42,538 nucleotides of DNA from Actinomycetales bacterium SN12 (GTDB lineage Bacteria > Actinomycetota > Actinomycetes > Actinomycetales > Microbacteriaceae), in NCBI GenBank assembly GCA_002837415.1, contig PJCV01000012.1, positions 1-42,538 of the forward strand, given 5' to 3'. Below, in pieces: positions 35,424 to 42,287 of the stretch (position 1 is the stretch's first letter; every line of letters begins with the position of its first letter). Made by a program: the position numbers and the translations under genes. A model generated the notes under the pieces. It made no database searches. It worked only from the letters and a program-made list of their open reading frames with translations, and had not been told where the DNA came from.

Positions 35424-36818
35424 TCAGCGCCGGCTGATCTGAGTGGTGATCTCGGTGACCTGGTTGTACAGCGATCGACGCTGCTTCATCAGCTCGCTGA
35501 TCTTCTTGCAGGCGTACATCACCGTGGTGTGATCGCGGTTGCCGAAGAGCTGACCGATCTTCGGCAGCGACAGGCTCGTGCGCTCGCGGCACAGGTACAT
35601 CGCGATCTGCCGGGCGGTGGCGATCTGCTGCGAGCGGCTCGAACCGTACAGGTCGTCGACCGTGAGCTTGAAGTAGGCCGCCGTCGCCGTGATGATGTCG
35701 GTCGGCGAGATGATGTTGTCCTCGGTGGTGTCGACGATGTCGCGCAGCACCGTCTGCGCCAGCGAGATGTCGAGCATCGAGCGGTTCAGGCTGGCGAACG
35801 CGGAGACGCGGATGAGTGCGCCCTCGAGCTCGCGGATGTTCGATGAGACGACCGTCGCGATGTACTCGAGCACCTCATCGGGGATGTGCAGCGACTCGCT
35901 CTGCGCCTTCTTGCGCAGGATCGCGATGCGCGTCTCGAGATCCGGCGCCTGCACATCGGTGATCAGGCCCCACTCGAAGCGGCTGCGCATGCGGTCCTCG
36001 AAGCCGGTGAGCAGCTTGGGAGCCACGTCGCTCGTGATCACGACCTGCTTGTTGTGGTCGTGCAGCTGGTTGAAGGTGTGGAAGAACGCCTCCTGCGTCT
36101 CGGCTCGACCCTGCAGGAACTGGATGTCGTCGATGAGGAGGATGTCGACCTCGCGATATCGGCTCTGGAACGCGGCGCCCCGGTTGTTGGCGATCGAGTT
36201 GATGAAGTCGTTCGTGAACTCCTCACTCGAGACGTATCTCACCTTGACACCCGCGTAGAGCGACTGGGCGTAGTCGCCGATCGCGTGCAGCAGGTGCGTC
36301 TTGCCGAGGCCCGAGTCGCCGTAGATGAACAGCGGGTTGTATGCCTTCGCCGGTGCCTCCGCCACGGCGACCGCTGCGGCGTGGGCGAAGCGGTTGGACT
36401 GGCCGATCACGAAGTTGTCGAAGGTGTACTTGGGGTTCAGTCGCGACTCGTGCCGCAGGGGAGCGGGCTGCTGCTCCATCGGCGACTCGACGCGTGCCGT
36501 CTCGGCGATCGGGAATTCCGGAACGGCGATCGCCGCGGCCGGCTGATCGATGAGCTCGTGGTTCACGACCGTTCGGTACGAGGTGACCTCGTCTCCGAGC
36601 GCTGAGAGTCCCTCCATCATCGGCACGCGCAGCCGCTTGTTGATCTGCGCCGCGGTGAGGTCGTTGGGAACGTCCAGGTAGAGCACGCCACCCATGACGC
36701 CCGCGGGCACGACGAGGCTGAGGAACCCATGAAGCTGCGGGCTGACGCGATCGTCTTCAGCGAGTCGCTCGAGCAGGGATGACCAGATGGGCACATCGGG
36801 ATGGGCGGCAGAGGTCAT
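35424..36818 (-). CDS. dnaA: Chromosomal replication initiator DnaA
   Basis: A 464-residue AAA+ initiator. Domain I is residues 1-85, followed by a short linker (about 90-125, compared with the very long one in Streptomyces). The AAA+ domain has Walker A GDSGLGKTH (167-175) and Walker B LLIDDIQF, with sensor motifs RMRSRFEWG and NIRELEGAL. Domain IV carries the DNA-binding signature starting CRERTSLSLPKIGQLFGNRD and continuing HTTVMYA. DnaA boxes lie on both sides of the gene. The start is at 36818. Confidence 0.98.
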   Translation of the reverse strand: MTSAAHPDVPIWSSLLERLAEDDRVSPQLHGFLSLVVPAGVMGGVLYLDVPNDLTAAQINKRLRVPMMEGLSALGDEVTSYRTVVNHELIDQPAAAIAVPEFPIAETARVESPMEQQPAPLRHESRLNPKYTFDNFVIGQSNRFAHAAAVAVAEAPAKAYNPLFIYGDSGLGKTHLLHAIGDYAQSLYAGVKVRYVSSEEFTNDFINSIANNRGAAFQSRYREVDILLIDDIQFLQGRAETQEAFFHTFNQLHDHNKQVVITSDVAPKLLTGFEDRMRSRFEWGLITDVQAPDLETRIAILRKKAQSESLHIPDEVLEYIATVVSSNIRELEGALIRVSAFASLNRSMLDISLAQTVLRDIVDTTEDNIISPTDIITATAAYFKLTVDDLYGSSRSQQIATARQIAMYLCRERTSLSLPKIGQLFGNRDHTTVMYACKKISELMKQRRSLYNQVTEITTQISRR

Positions 36819-37162
36819 GGTGCTCCGGGCGAAGTTGTGGAAAACGCGCCGTCAAGCGTGATCTTCCCCTGTGGATAACGTCGGATGCCACGGTAGTCAT
36901 CGGTGCGATGAACAGCAAGCCGCCCGCGGAAACATGCGGGTGTGTCGCATGTGAACCGGATCTCCACAGTTGTGGATAATGGGTGTGCGCAACTTGCCGG
37001 CCGCGGTGCCGGAATCCGGTGCGGGCGGCCGTGGGCATCCGGCCGCGCATTTGCCCTGCGCCGTGGCAGGTCGTATCCTTAGTCGGTTGACTTATGCCAT
37101 TACGGCAGTACCCCCCGTCTCCGGATGTTCAGACCCGGTGACACCATCCCCGGAGTGATTCC
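36819..37162. promoter_or_regulatory. dnaA-rpmH gap with DnaA boxes
   Basis: A 344-base divergent gap. Perfect boxes TGTGGATAA lie at 36870-36878 and 36971-36979. The second is preceded by TCCACA at 36963-36968, making a divergent pair. TGTGGAAAA at 36836 is a weaker site. These probably mediate dnaA autoregulation and may contribute to origin activity. The right part holds the rpmH promoter. No gene is seen. Confidence 0.75.
37051..37079 (+). promoter_or_regulatory. rpmH promoter
   Basis: TTGCCC (37051-37056) and TATCCT (37074-37079) are separated by 17 bases. The leader to the rpmH ATG is about 75 bases. Confidence 0.6.
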
Positions 37163-37300
37163 ATGAGCAAGCGCACTTTCCAGCCCAACAACCGTCGTCG
37201 CGCCAAGAAGCACGGCTTCCGCGCCCGCATGCGCACCCGCGCCGGCCGCGCCATCCTGGCGGCCCGCCGCTCGAAGGGCCGCACCGAGCTCTCGGCCTGA
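37163..37300 (+). CDS. rpmH: 50S ribosomal protein L34
   Basis: A 45-residue, very basic large-subunit protein. The sequence runs [20 protein letters not shown], then [18 protein letters not shown], ending ELSA. The length is normal for L34. GGAG seven bases before the ATG supports the start. First of the rpmH-rnpA-yidD-yidC-jag-rsmG series, divergent from dnaA, as in almost all bacteria. Confidence 0.98.
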   Translation: MSKRTFQPNNRRRAKKHGFRARMRTRAGRAILAARRSKGRTELSA

Positions 37301-37307
37301 CCGCCCA

Positions 37308-37658
37308 GTGCTGGCCCGACCGAATCGACTGACTCGCGGCGTCGACTACCGACAGGTGGTCCGTCGGGGAACACGATGCGGCGGGCCGCGCCTGATCACC
37401 TCGGTGCTGCGCAGCGCGGAGGATCGGGCACCCCGGTTCGGGTTCATCATCAGCAAGCAGGTAGGAACCGCTGTGGTTCGCAACACCGTTCGCCGACGCC
37501 TCAAGGCAGTGTGCGCGGAGTTCATCGACATGGTTCCTGAGGGCACGGATGTCGTCATCCGTGCCCTTCCTGCATCCGCCGACGCGGACTTCTCCTCCCT
37601 TCGCACCGATGTCGAGCGCTGTCTGCGTCGAGTGCTCGCCGGATCGGCGCGGGCATGA
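37308..37658 (+). CDS. rnpA: Ribonuclease P protein component
   Basis: A 116-residue protein cofactor of RNase P, which matures tRNA 5' ends. The RNR motif region is VGTAVVRNTVRRRLKAVCAE, preceded by RFGFIISK. It opens LARPNRLTRGVDYRQVVRRG. The GTG start at 37308 is seven bases after the rpmH stop. The stop overlaps the yidD start (ATGA). Confidence 0.96.
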   Translation: MLARPNRLTRGVDYRQVVRRGTRCGGPRLITSVLRSAEDRAPRFGFIISKQVGTAVVRNTVRRRLKAVCAEFIDMVPEGTDVVIRALPASADADFSSLRTDVERCLRRVLAGSARA

Positions 37659-38005
37659 GCGCGTTGCCCTCTTACGCCTTCGGAACGGCGCAGTTCCAGG
37701 CATCCGACCTTCTGCGTGGCATCCTGCTCGTTCCTCGCAACGTCGTTCTCGCGATTCTCGCGCTGTACCGCGCGGTGATCTCCCCGCTCTATGGAGATGT
37801 GTGCAGGTACTACCCGTCCTGTTCCGCGTACGCTGTAGGAGCGGTTCAGCAGAACGGCGCCCTGTGGGGAGCAGTGCTCTCCGCCTGGCGCATCCTGCGT
37901 TGCAATCCGTGGAGCGCGGGTGGCGTCGACGACGTCAGACCTCACGCTCATTTCCGATACGAACTGACCCCGCGCGGGTTCGTCGTACCCGCTCGAAAGG
38001 ACTGA
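37655..38005 (+). CDS. yidD: Membrane protein insertion efficiency factor YidD
   Basis: A 116-residue protein of the YidD (UPF0161) family, membrane-associated and assisting YidC-dependent insertion. The core is ALYRAVISPLYGDVCRYYPS, then CSAYAVGAV, and WRILRCNPWSAGGVDDV, with the conserved cysteines. It is longer than the usual 70-85 residues because of an N-terminal ~25-residue extension and a C-terminal tail ending FVVPARKD. It is coupled to rnpA by ATGA and lies three bases from yidC. Confidence 0.95.
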   Translation: MSALPSYAFGTAQFQASDLLRGILLVPRNVVLAILALYRAVISPLYGDVCRYYPSCSAYAVGAVQQNGALWGAVLSAWRILRCNPWSAGGVDDVRPHAHFRYELTPRGFVVPARKD

Positions 38006-38008
38006 ACA

Positions 38009-39073
38009 GTGGGTCTTGACCTTCTGCTCGCGAACTCACCCTCGCCTGACCCGAACGCCGGCGGTTTCGACCTGTTCGGCATCATCCTGTGGCCGCTGAA
38101 GTGGGCCGTCGAGCTCATCCTCGTGGCCTGGCACTGGCTGCTGACGGCGATGGGACTGCCTGCCGCAGATGGTCTGACCTGGGTGCTGTCCATCGTCGGT
38201 CTTGTGATCGTGGTGCGCGCGGCGGTCTTCCCGCTCTTCGTCAAGCAGATCAAGAGCCAGCGGAAGATGATGGAAATTGCTCCTGAACTGCGAAAAGTTC
38301 AGGAGAAGTACCGCGGCAAGAAGGATCAGCTCTCTCGTGAGGCGATGAGCCGCGAGACCATGGCGCTGTACAAGAGGCACGGCACGACGCCGATGTCGAG
38401 CTGTCTGCCGCTGCTCGTGCAGATGCCCATCTTCTTCGCCCTGTTCAGCGTGCTGCGCGACGTCAAGATGCACGCCGAGGCCCAGATCGGCGGCGTGGGA
38501 CTGCTGAGTCCCGAGCTGACCAAGGAGTTCTACGACGCCAAGCTCTTCGGCTCTGTGTCGCTGCACGAGACCCTCGGCGAAGCGTGGAACTCCAGCAACA
38601 CGCCGGCCATCGTGCTGCTGGTGATCCTCGTGGTGCTGATGATCGGGTCGCAGTTCTTCACGCAGCTGCAGATCATCTCGAAGAACCTGTCGCCGGAGGC
38701 AAAGACCGGCCAGGCGTACCAGATGCAGAAGATCATGCTCTACGTGCTGCCGCTCGGCTTCATCTTCTCGGGCGTCTTCTTCCCGCTCGGCGTCGTCATG
38801 TACTGGTTCGTGTCGAACCTGTGGACCATGGCTCAGCAGTTCCTCGTCATCCGCGAGATGCCGACCCCTGGTTCTGAGGCCGCGAAGGCTCGCGAAGAGC
38901 GTCTGGCCCGCAAGGGCAAGGCGATCAACGCGCAGGGCAAGGTCGTTCCGATGGCCGTCTACGAGGCGGAAGAGCAGCGCAAGTTCGAGGAGCTCGAGAA
39001 GGCGAAGGCTGAGACGCCCAAGCGCGAGCAGCCGATGAGCAAGAAGCGTGCGAAGAAGAAGGGCTCGAACTGA
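38009..39073 (+). CDS. yidC: Membrane protein insertase YidC
   Basis: A 354-residue insertase. About five hydrophobic segments are visible, with the family core VLSIVGLVIVVRAAVFPLFV, then KQIKSQRKMMEIAPELRKVQ. The catalytic arginine of the groove is in the RAAVFP context. PLLVQMPIFFALFSVL and VMYWFVSNLW follow. The C-terminal ~80 residues are highly charged (LEKAKAETPKREQPMSKKRA) and can contact ribosomes. The GTG start at 38009 has GAAAGGA upstream. The stop overlaps jag (TGATG). Confidence 0.97.
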   Translation: MGLDLLLANSPSPDPNAGGFDLFGIILWPLKWAVELILVAWHWLLTAMGLPAADGLTWVLSIVGLVIVVRAAVFPLFVKQIKSQRKMMEIAPELRKVQEKYRGKKDQLSREAMSRETMALYKRHGTTPMSSCLPLLVQMPIFFALFSVLRDVKMHAEAQIGGVGLLSPELTKEFYDAKLFGSVSLHETLGEAWNSSNTPAIVLLVILVVLMIGSQFFTQLQIISKNLSPEAKTGQAYQMQKIMLYVLPLGFIFSGVFFPLGVVMYWFVSNLWTMAQQFLVIREMPTPGSEAAKAREERLARKGKAINAQGKVVPMAVYEAEEQRKFEELEKAKAETPKREQPMSKKRAKKKGSN

Positions 39074-39558
39074 TGACCGATGACGTGAAGACCGCCCCGT
39101 CGGTCGAGGAGCTCGAGAACGAGGGCGACGTCGCCGCGGACTTCATCGAAGAGCTGCTCGACATCGCCGACATCGATGGCGACCTGAATCTCGATGTGCG
39201 TCAGGGCCGGGCCTATGTCTCGGTCGAGGCGGAGGGCGACGCGCTTTCGGTTCTCTCCGAGCCCGACACGGTGCAGGCCCTGCAGGAGCTGACCCGTCTC
39301 GCTGTTCAGAGCAAGACCGGAACCTTCTCGCGACTGATCCTAGACATCGGGGGGTCCCGCGACACGCGCCGGCGTCAGCTGGAGCAGCTGGTGGATGCCG
39401 CGGTCGCCAAGCTCGACGCGGGTGCGACTCAGGCTTCGCTGCCGTCGATGTCGAGCTACGAGCGCAAGCTCGTGCACGACATCGTGTCGGAGCGGGGCCT
39501 CACCTCCGAGTCGTACGGAGACGGTGCTGACCGGCACACGGTGATCTCCCGCGGTTGA
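39073..39558 (+). CDS. Jag/SpoIIIJ-associated RNA-binding protein (KH-R3H)
   Basis: A 161-residue cytoplasmic RNA-binding protein. An acidic N-terminus (about 1-40) is followed by a KH-like domain (about 45-100) and an R3H domain (about 127-158, SYERKLVHDIVSERGLTSES and HTVISRG). It lacks the N-terminal Jag domain found in Firmicutes, as is usual in actinobacteria. It is coupled to yidC. The stop codon is immediately followed by a parS-like site. Confidence 0.93.
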   Translation: MTDDVKTAPSVEELENEGDVAADFIEELLDIADIDGDLNLDVRQGRAYVSVEAEGDALSVLSEPDTVQALQELTRLAVQSKTGTFSRLILDIGGSRDTRRRQLEQLVDAAVAKLDAGATQASLPSMSSYERKLVHDIVSERGLTSESYGDGADRHTVISRG

Positions 39559-39574
39559 TGTTTCACGTGGAACG
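39559..39574. promoter_or_regulatory. parS: parS-like site 1
   Basis: TGTTTCACGTGGAACG matches the ParB consensus TGTTTCACGTGAAACA at 14 of 16 positions. It begins one base after the jag stop. Confidence 0.7.
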
Positions 39575-39586
39575 GGGAGCTTCCCC

Positions 39587-39703
39587 GGTCGTTGAGCTCG
39601 CACTCCCCGGTCGTTGAGCGAGCGAAGCGAGACGAAACGCACCCGCCACCAGCCCGATGAGCTCGCACCCCCGGTCGTTGAGCGAGCGAAGCGAGACGAA
39701 ACG
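39587..39703 (+). repeat. REP-like class 2 direct duplication upstream of rsmG
   Basis: A partial unit GGTCGTTGAGC at 39587 is followed by two full 31-bp units at 39609-39639 and 39673-39703 (GGTCGTTGAGCGAGCGAAGC, then GAGACGAAACG). Unit plus flank repeats with a 64-bp step. Confidence 0.88.
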
Positions 39704-39779
39704 CACCCGCCACCGCTCTCCCCGCCACCGCCGCGCTCTCCGCGGGTCGAACCCTCCACCCACCGCATCCCTCGATCCC

Positions 39780-39785
39780 TAGGAT
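39780..39785 (+). promoter_or_regulatory. -10 box for leaderless rsmG
   Basis: TAGGAT ends seven bases before the ATG at 39793, with no ribosome site. It implies rsmG can be transcribed separately from jag. Confidence 0.5.
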
Positions 39786-39792
39786 TCTGTTC

Positions 39793-40419
39793 ATGACCAC
39801 TCCCATCGTCGAACCCGAACCAGCGGTGGCCGCCGAGCTGTTCGGCGATCGTATTGACCTGGCTCGGTCCTTCACAGCAGCCCTCGTGGCCGAGGGTGAG
39901 CTGCGTGGTCTGATCGGACCGCTGGAGCTGCCGCGGATCTGGACGCGGCACGTCCTGAATTCTGCGATCGCCGCGCCTCTCTTCTCCGGGTCGATCGCCG
40001 ACGTCGGCTCCGGTGCGGGCCTTCCCGGTCTGGTCCTGGCGATCAGCCGTCCCGACGTGCAGTGGACTCTCATCGAACCGATGGACCGACGTGTCACCTG
40101 GCTGAACGAGCAGGTGGACTCGCTCCGGCTCGACAACGTGAAGGTCATGCGCGCACGTGCAGAGGATGTGGGCCTCGAATTCGATGTGGTCACCGCGCGC
40201 GCGGTGAGTGCGATGCGCACTCTCGTGCCCATCACGGCTCCGCTGGTTAAGGACGGTGGCGAGTTGATTCTGCTGAAGGGGCACAACGTGCCGGCTGAGA
40301 TCGAGTCTGCGCAGAAGGTGCTGAAGAAGCACAAGGTGTCCAACGTGTCCGTTGAGGTCCTGGGGGAGGGCATCCTCTCCGAGCCCACTCGCGTGGTCCG
40401 GGCCCGCGTCCGCGCCTGA
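39793..40419 (+). CDS. rsmG: 16S rRNA (guanine-527-N7)-methyltransferase RsmG
   Basis: A 208-residue Rossmann methyltransferase that makes m7G527 in 16S rRNA; loss gives low-level streptomycin resistance. The SAM site is IADVGSGAGLPGLVLA. Also present are LPRIWTRHVLNS, FDVVTARAVSAM and ELILLKGHNV. The length is normal. In most genomes parA and parB follow; here the next 2 kb are repeats, parS sites and one nuclease gene. Confidence 0.97.
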   Translation: MTTPIVEPEPAVAAELFGDRIDLARSFTAALVAEGELRGLIGPLELPRIWTRHVLNSAIAAPLFSGSIADVGSGAGLPGLVLAISRPDVQWTLIEPMDRRVTWLNEQVDSLRLDNVKVMRARAEDVGLEFDVVTARAVSAMRTLVPITAPLVKDGGELILLKGHNVPAEIESAQKVLKKHKVSNVSVEVLGEGILSEPTRVVRARVRA

Positions 40420-40451
40420 TCCCGCCCCATTCCGCGGCACATCCGCCCCCC

Positions 40452-40826
40452 GGTCGTGGAGCGAGCGAAGCGAGTCGAAACGGCACACCGATGCGGATGC
40501 CCCATCCCCGGTCGTTGAGCGAGCGAAGCGAGTCGAAACGCAGCGCTACGCGGAAGGATCGCCCGGTACAGCTACCCGACCCCCCGGTCGTTGAGCGAGC
40601 GCAGCGAGTCGAAACGCAGCCCGATGCAGATACCCCATCCCCCGGTCGTTGAGCGAGCGGAGCGAGTCGAAACGCACCGCCACGCCGAAGGATCGCCTGG
40701 TACAGGTACCCAATTCCCCCGGTCGTTGAGCGAGCGAAGCGAGTCGAAACGCGCCGACGGCGAGTGGGTCGCTCGATACGGGTCCCCGATCACCCGGTCG
40801 TCCACCCAGCGAAGCGATTCAAAAAC
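40452..40826 (+). repeat. REP-like class 2 tandem array with alternating spacers
   Basis: Six units of 31 bp start at 40452, 40510, 40586, 40644, 40721 and 40796 (the last degenerate). Steps are 58, 76, 58, 77 and 75 bases. The short spacers share GATGCRGATRCCCCATCCCC and the long ones share GAAGGATCGCC and GGTACAG, so a unit of about 134 bp has been duplicated as a whole. Confidence 0.9.
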
Positions 40827-40886
40827 CCACCGTCGTGTGTAGGCTCAATCCGATTACGCCCTCCTCTCGGGCGATGCTGCCCGTTG

Positions 40887-40902
40887 CGTTTCACGTGAAA
40901 CC
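40887..40902. promoter_or_regulatory. parS: parS site 2
   Basis: CGTTTCACGTGAAACC contains the perfect 14-bp palindrome GTTTCACGTGAAAC. Confidence 0.9.
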
Positions 40903-41097
40903 GCCGCGATAGGCCCGATTGTCGGGCGGCCACAGTCAATCGCGGGCGCGCAGCCAGTAGTCGCCGGAGTGCGGGAATGTGAAGGGCGGGTACACATACG
41001 GGTCCGCTCGCGCTTTGGTGCCAGTGAACTGCGCGGCCGCATGCGCCCGTGTCGATGGAGCCACATGTGCGTTTCCAAAAGTGAAAATCGGGAGTCA

Positions 41098-41113
41098 CGT
41101 TTCACGTGAAACA
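41098..41113. promoter_or_regulatory. parS: parS site 3
   Basis: CGTTTCACGTGAAACA matches the consensus at 15 of 16 positions. Confidence 0.92.
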
Positions 41114-41437
41114 CCTCGACCGCCACCTCGTCACAGACGGACACCTCCGGTCGTGGATCAAGGGAGCGGCTCCCAAGGTAGGACGCAGACCGTCCGCGCT
41201 TACCCCGCGAGTCCGCTGCGTGAACCCTCGAAGCTGGACGGCGGGTTCGCATCGCTGAGCGCGTTCGCTCCACACAGACGGGTTTTGAACAGCAGAGGGG
41301 TCGAGCAAGGAAGTGACGGCGGGTGCTCATCACGAAGCCACCCGATGTCTGCGCGACTCATCCTGCACACTGCTGCGTATCAGCACCGCTCTCCCCAGCG
41401 CCGTACTTCGAGGACCTGACCCGCCAGGGCGCCTCAC

Positions 41438-41443
41438 TAGATT
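41438..41443 (+). promoter_or_regulatory. -10 box for leaderless GIY-YIG gene
   Basis: TAGATT ends six bases before the ATG at 41450, with no ribosome site. Confidence 0.5.
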
Positions 41444-41449
41444 CTCTAG

Positions 41450-41755
41450 ATGACCGGATACACGTACATCCTCCGATGCTCTGATGGAACCTTCTATGCG
41501 GGCAGCACCAAATACCTTGAGGACCGACTTGAAGCTCACCAGCAGGGCCTGGGGAGCAACTACACGACCAATCGCCGGCCGGTCGAACTGATCTGGTCAG
41601 CGGAGTTCGAGCGCATCGACGAGGCCTTTGCGTTGGAGAAGCAGATTCAGGGATGGAGTCATGCCAAGCGCTTGGCGTTCATCGAGGGTGGCTTCGACGC
41701 CATCAAGGGCTGGAGCGCTCGTGAGCGTGCCCTTCGGTCCTCGACGAGCGCGTGA
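41450..41755 (+). CDS. GIY-YIG family nuclease (YhbQ/UPF0213-like)
   Basis: A 101-residue single-domain GIY-YIG nuclease. YTYILRCSDGTFYAGSTK carries the GIY-like (YTYIL) and YIG-like (YAGST) strands; the metal-binding glutamate lies in EKQIQGWSHAKR. Stand-alone proteins of this size act on DNA in repair, but the substrate is unknown. It is the only convincing gene in the 2-kb parS/REP stretch. The stop lies one base before parS site 4. It could be an ordinary housekeeping nuclease or a newcomer in the centromere region. Confidence 0.88.
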   Translation: MTGYTYILRCSDGTFYAGSTKYLEDRLEAHQQGLGSNYTTNRRPVELIWSAEFERIDEAFALEKQIQGWSHAKRLAFIEGGFDAIKGWSARERALRSSTSA

Positions 41756-41756
41756 G

Positions 41757-41772
41757 TGTTCCACGTGAAACG
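41757..41772. promoter_or_regulatory. parS: parS site 4
   Basis: TGTTCCACGTGAAACG matches TGTTYCACGTGRAACA except at the last base. Confidence 0.88.
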
Positions 41773-41953
41773 GGATTTCGGCTGTGGTAGTGGCGTTGGT
41801 TAGCGCCCAGGCACGCATGGTCTGCGAAGACGGCGATGTCGAGGCTTTCGTTTGGCGTGGGTTTGGCAGCAAGTTGAGAGCGCGGGAGAGTGGAACGATA
41901 CGGTCGTGCGCTCGTCCTCAAGTGATCAAGCGGCCACACCGCGGGTTGCCGCG

Positions 41954-41969
41954 TGTTTCACGTGGAGCG
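41954..41969. promoter_or_regulatory. parS: parS-like site 5 (degenerate)
   Basis: TGTTTCACGTGGAGCG keeps the left half-site TGTTTCACGTG and has two or three changes in the right half. Confidence 0.5.
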
Positions 41970-42085
41970 GACTGCATAGGCTCAAACGGGGTACCTCGTG
42001 ACTACGCCTGTGTGCCGTACGTGTCGTGGCAGGTGGGGCGACGGTCCAACCGCGCCGATTGCGAGCAGGTAAAGACTGAGGCAAG

Positions 42086-42101
42086 CGTTTCACGTGAAAC
42101 G
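42086..42101. promoter_or_regulatory. parS: parS site 6
   Basis: CGTTTCACGTGAAACG is a perfect 16-bp palindrome with the full 14-bp core. Confidence 0.9.
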
Positions 42102-42144
42102 CGAAGCCGCCGGGAAAGCCGAACTCCGTCGATCCGGCGCTCTC

Positions 42145-42175
42145 GGTCGTTGAGAGAGCGTAGTGAGTGGAAACG
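42145..42175 (+). repeat. Diverged REP-like class 2 unit
   Basis: GGTCGTTGAGAGAGCGTAGT followed by GAGTGGAAACG, four or five changes from the array units at 40.5 kb. It is a single copy in the plus orientation. Confidence 0.75.
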
Positions 42176-42251
42176 CTCACTTCTGTGAGCGCTTCCAGGT
42201 CCTCGCTCAGGCGTCAGGGGTGCGGGGCGAGACCCACGGCATTGTGGCGTG

Positions 42252-42267
42252 CGTTTCACGTCGAACG
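42252..42267. promoter_or_regulatory. parS: parS-like site 7 (degenerate)
   Basis: CGTTTCACGTCGAACG has one changed base in the CACGTG core and another in the right arm. Confidence 0.45.
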
Positions 42268-42287
42268 CCGTGCCCAGGTGTTCTGGG

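Larger units (their letters stand above)
40827..41449. other. Gene-free stretch with two parS sites
   Basis: No frame gives a recognisable protein over these 620 bases. Two near-perfect parS sites lie inside (40887 and 41098). The rest shows no repeat units or strong hairpins that I could see. Confidence 0.6.
41773..42144. other. Gene-free stretch with two parS sites
   Basis: No convincing coding frame is seen. It contains parS sites 5 and 6 and lies between the GIY-YIG gene and the next REP unit. Confidence 0.55.

Noticed and set aside
40452..40826. Array looks like a CRISPR (31-bp repeats with 27- and 45-bp spacers)
   Set aside because: Spacers are homologous to each other in alternating order, the unit is a dispersed REP-like element found elsewhere in the window, and no cas gene is present.
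40854..41333. 159-residue minus-strand frame between the REP array and the GIY-YIG gene
   Set aside because: It reads through two parS sites (giving VSRET and FHVKR) and shows no domain. parS palindromes explain the apparent repeats.
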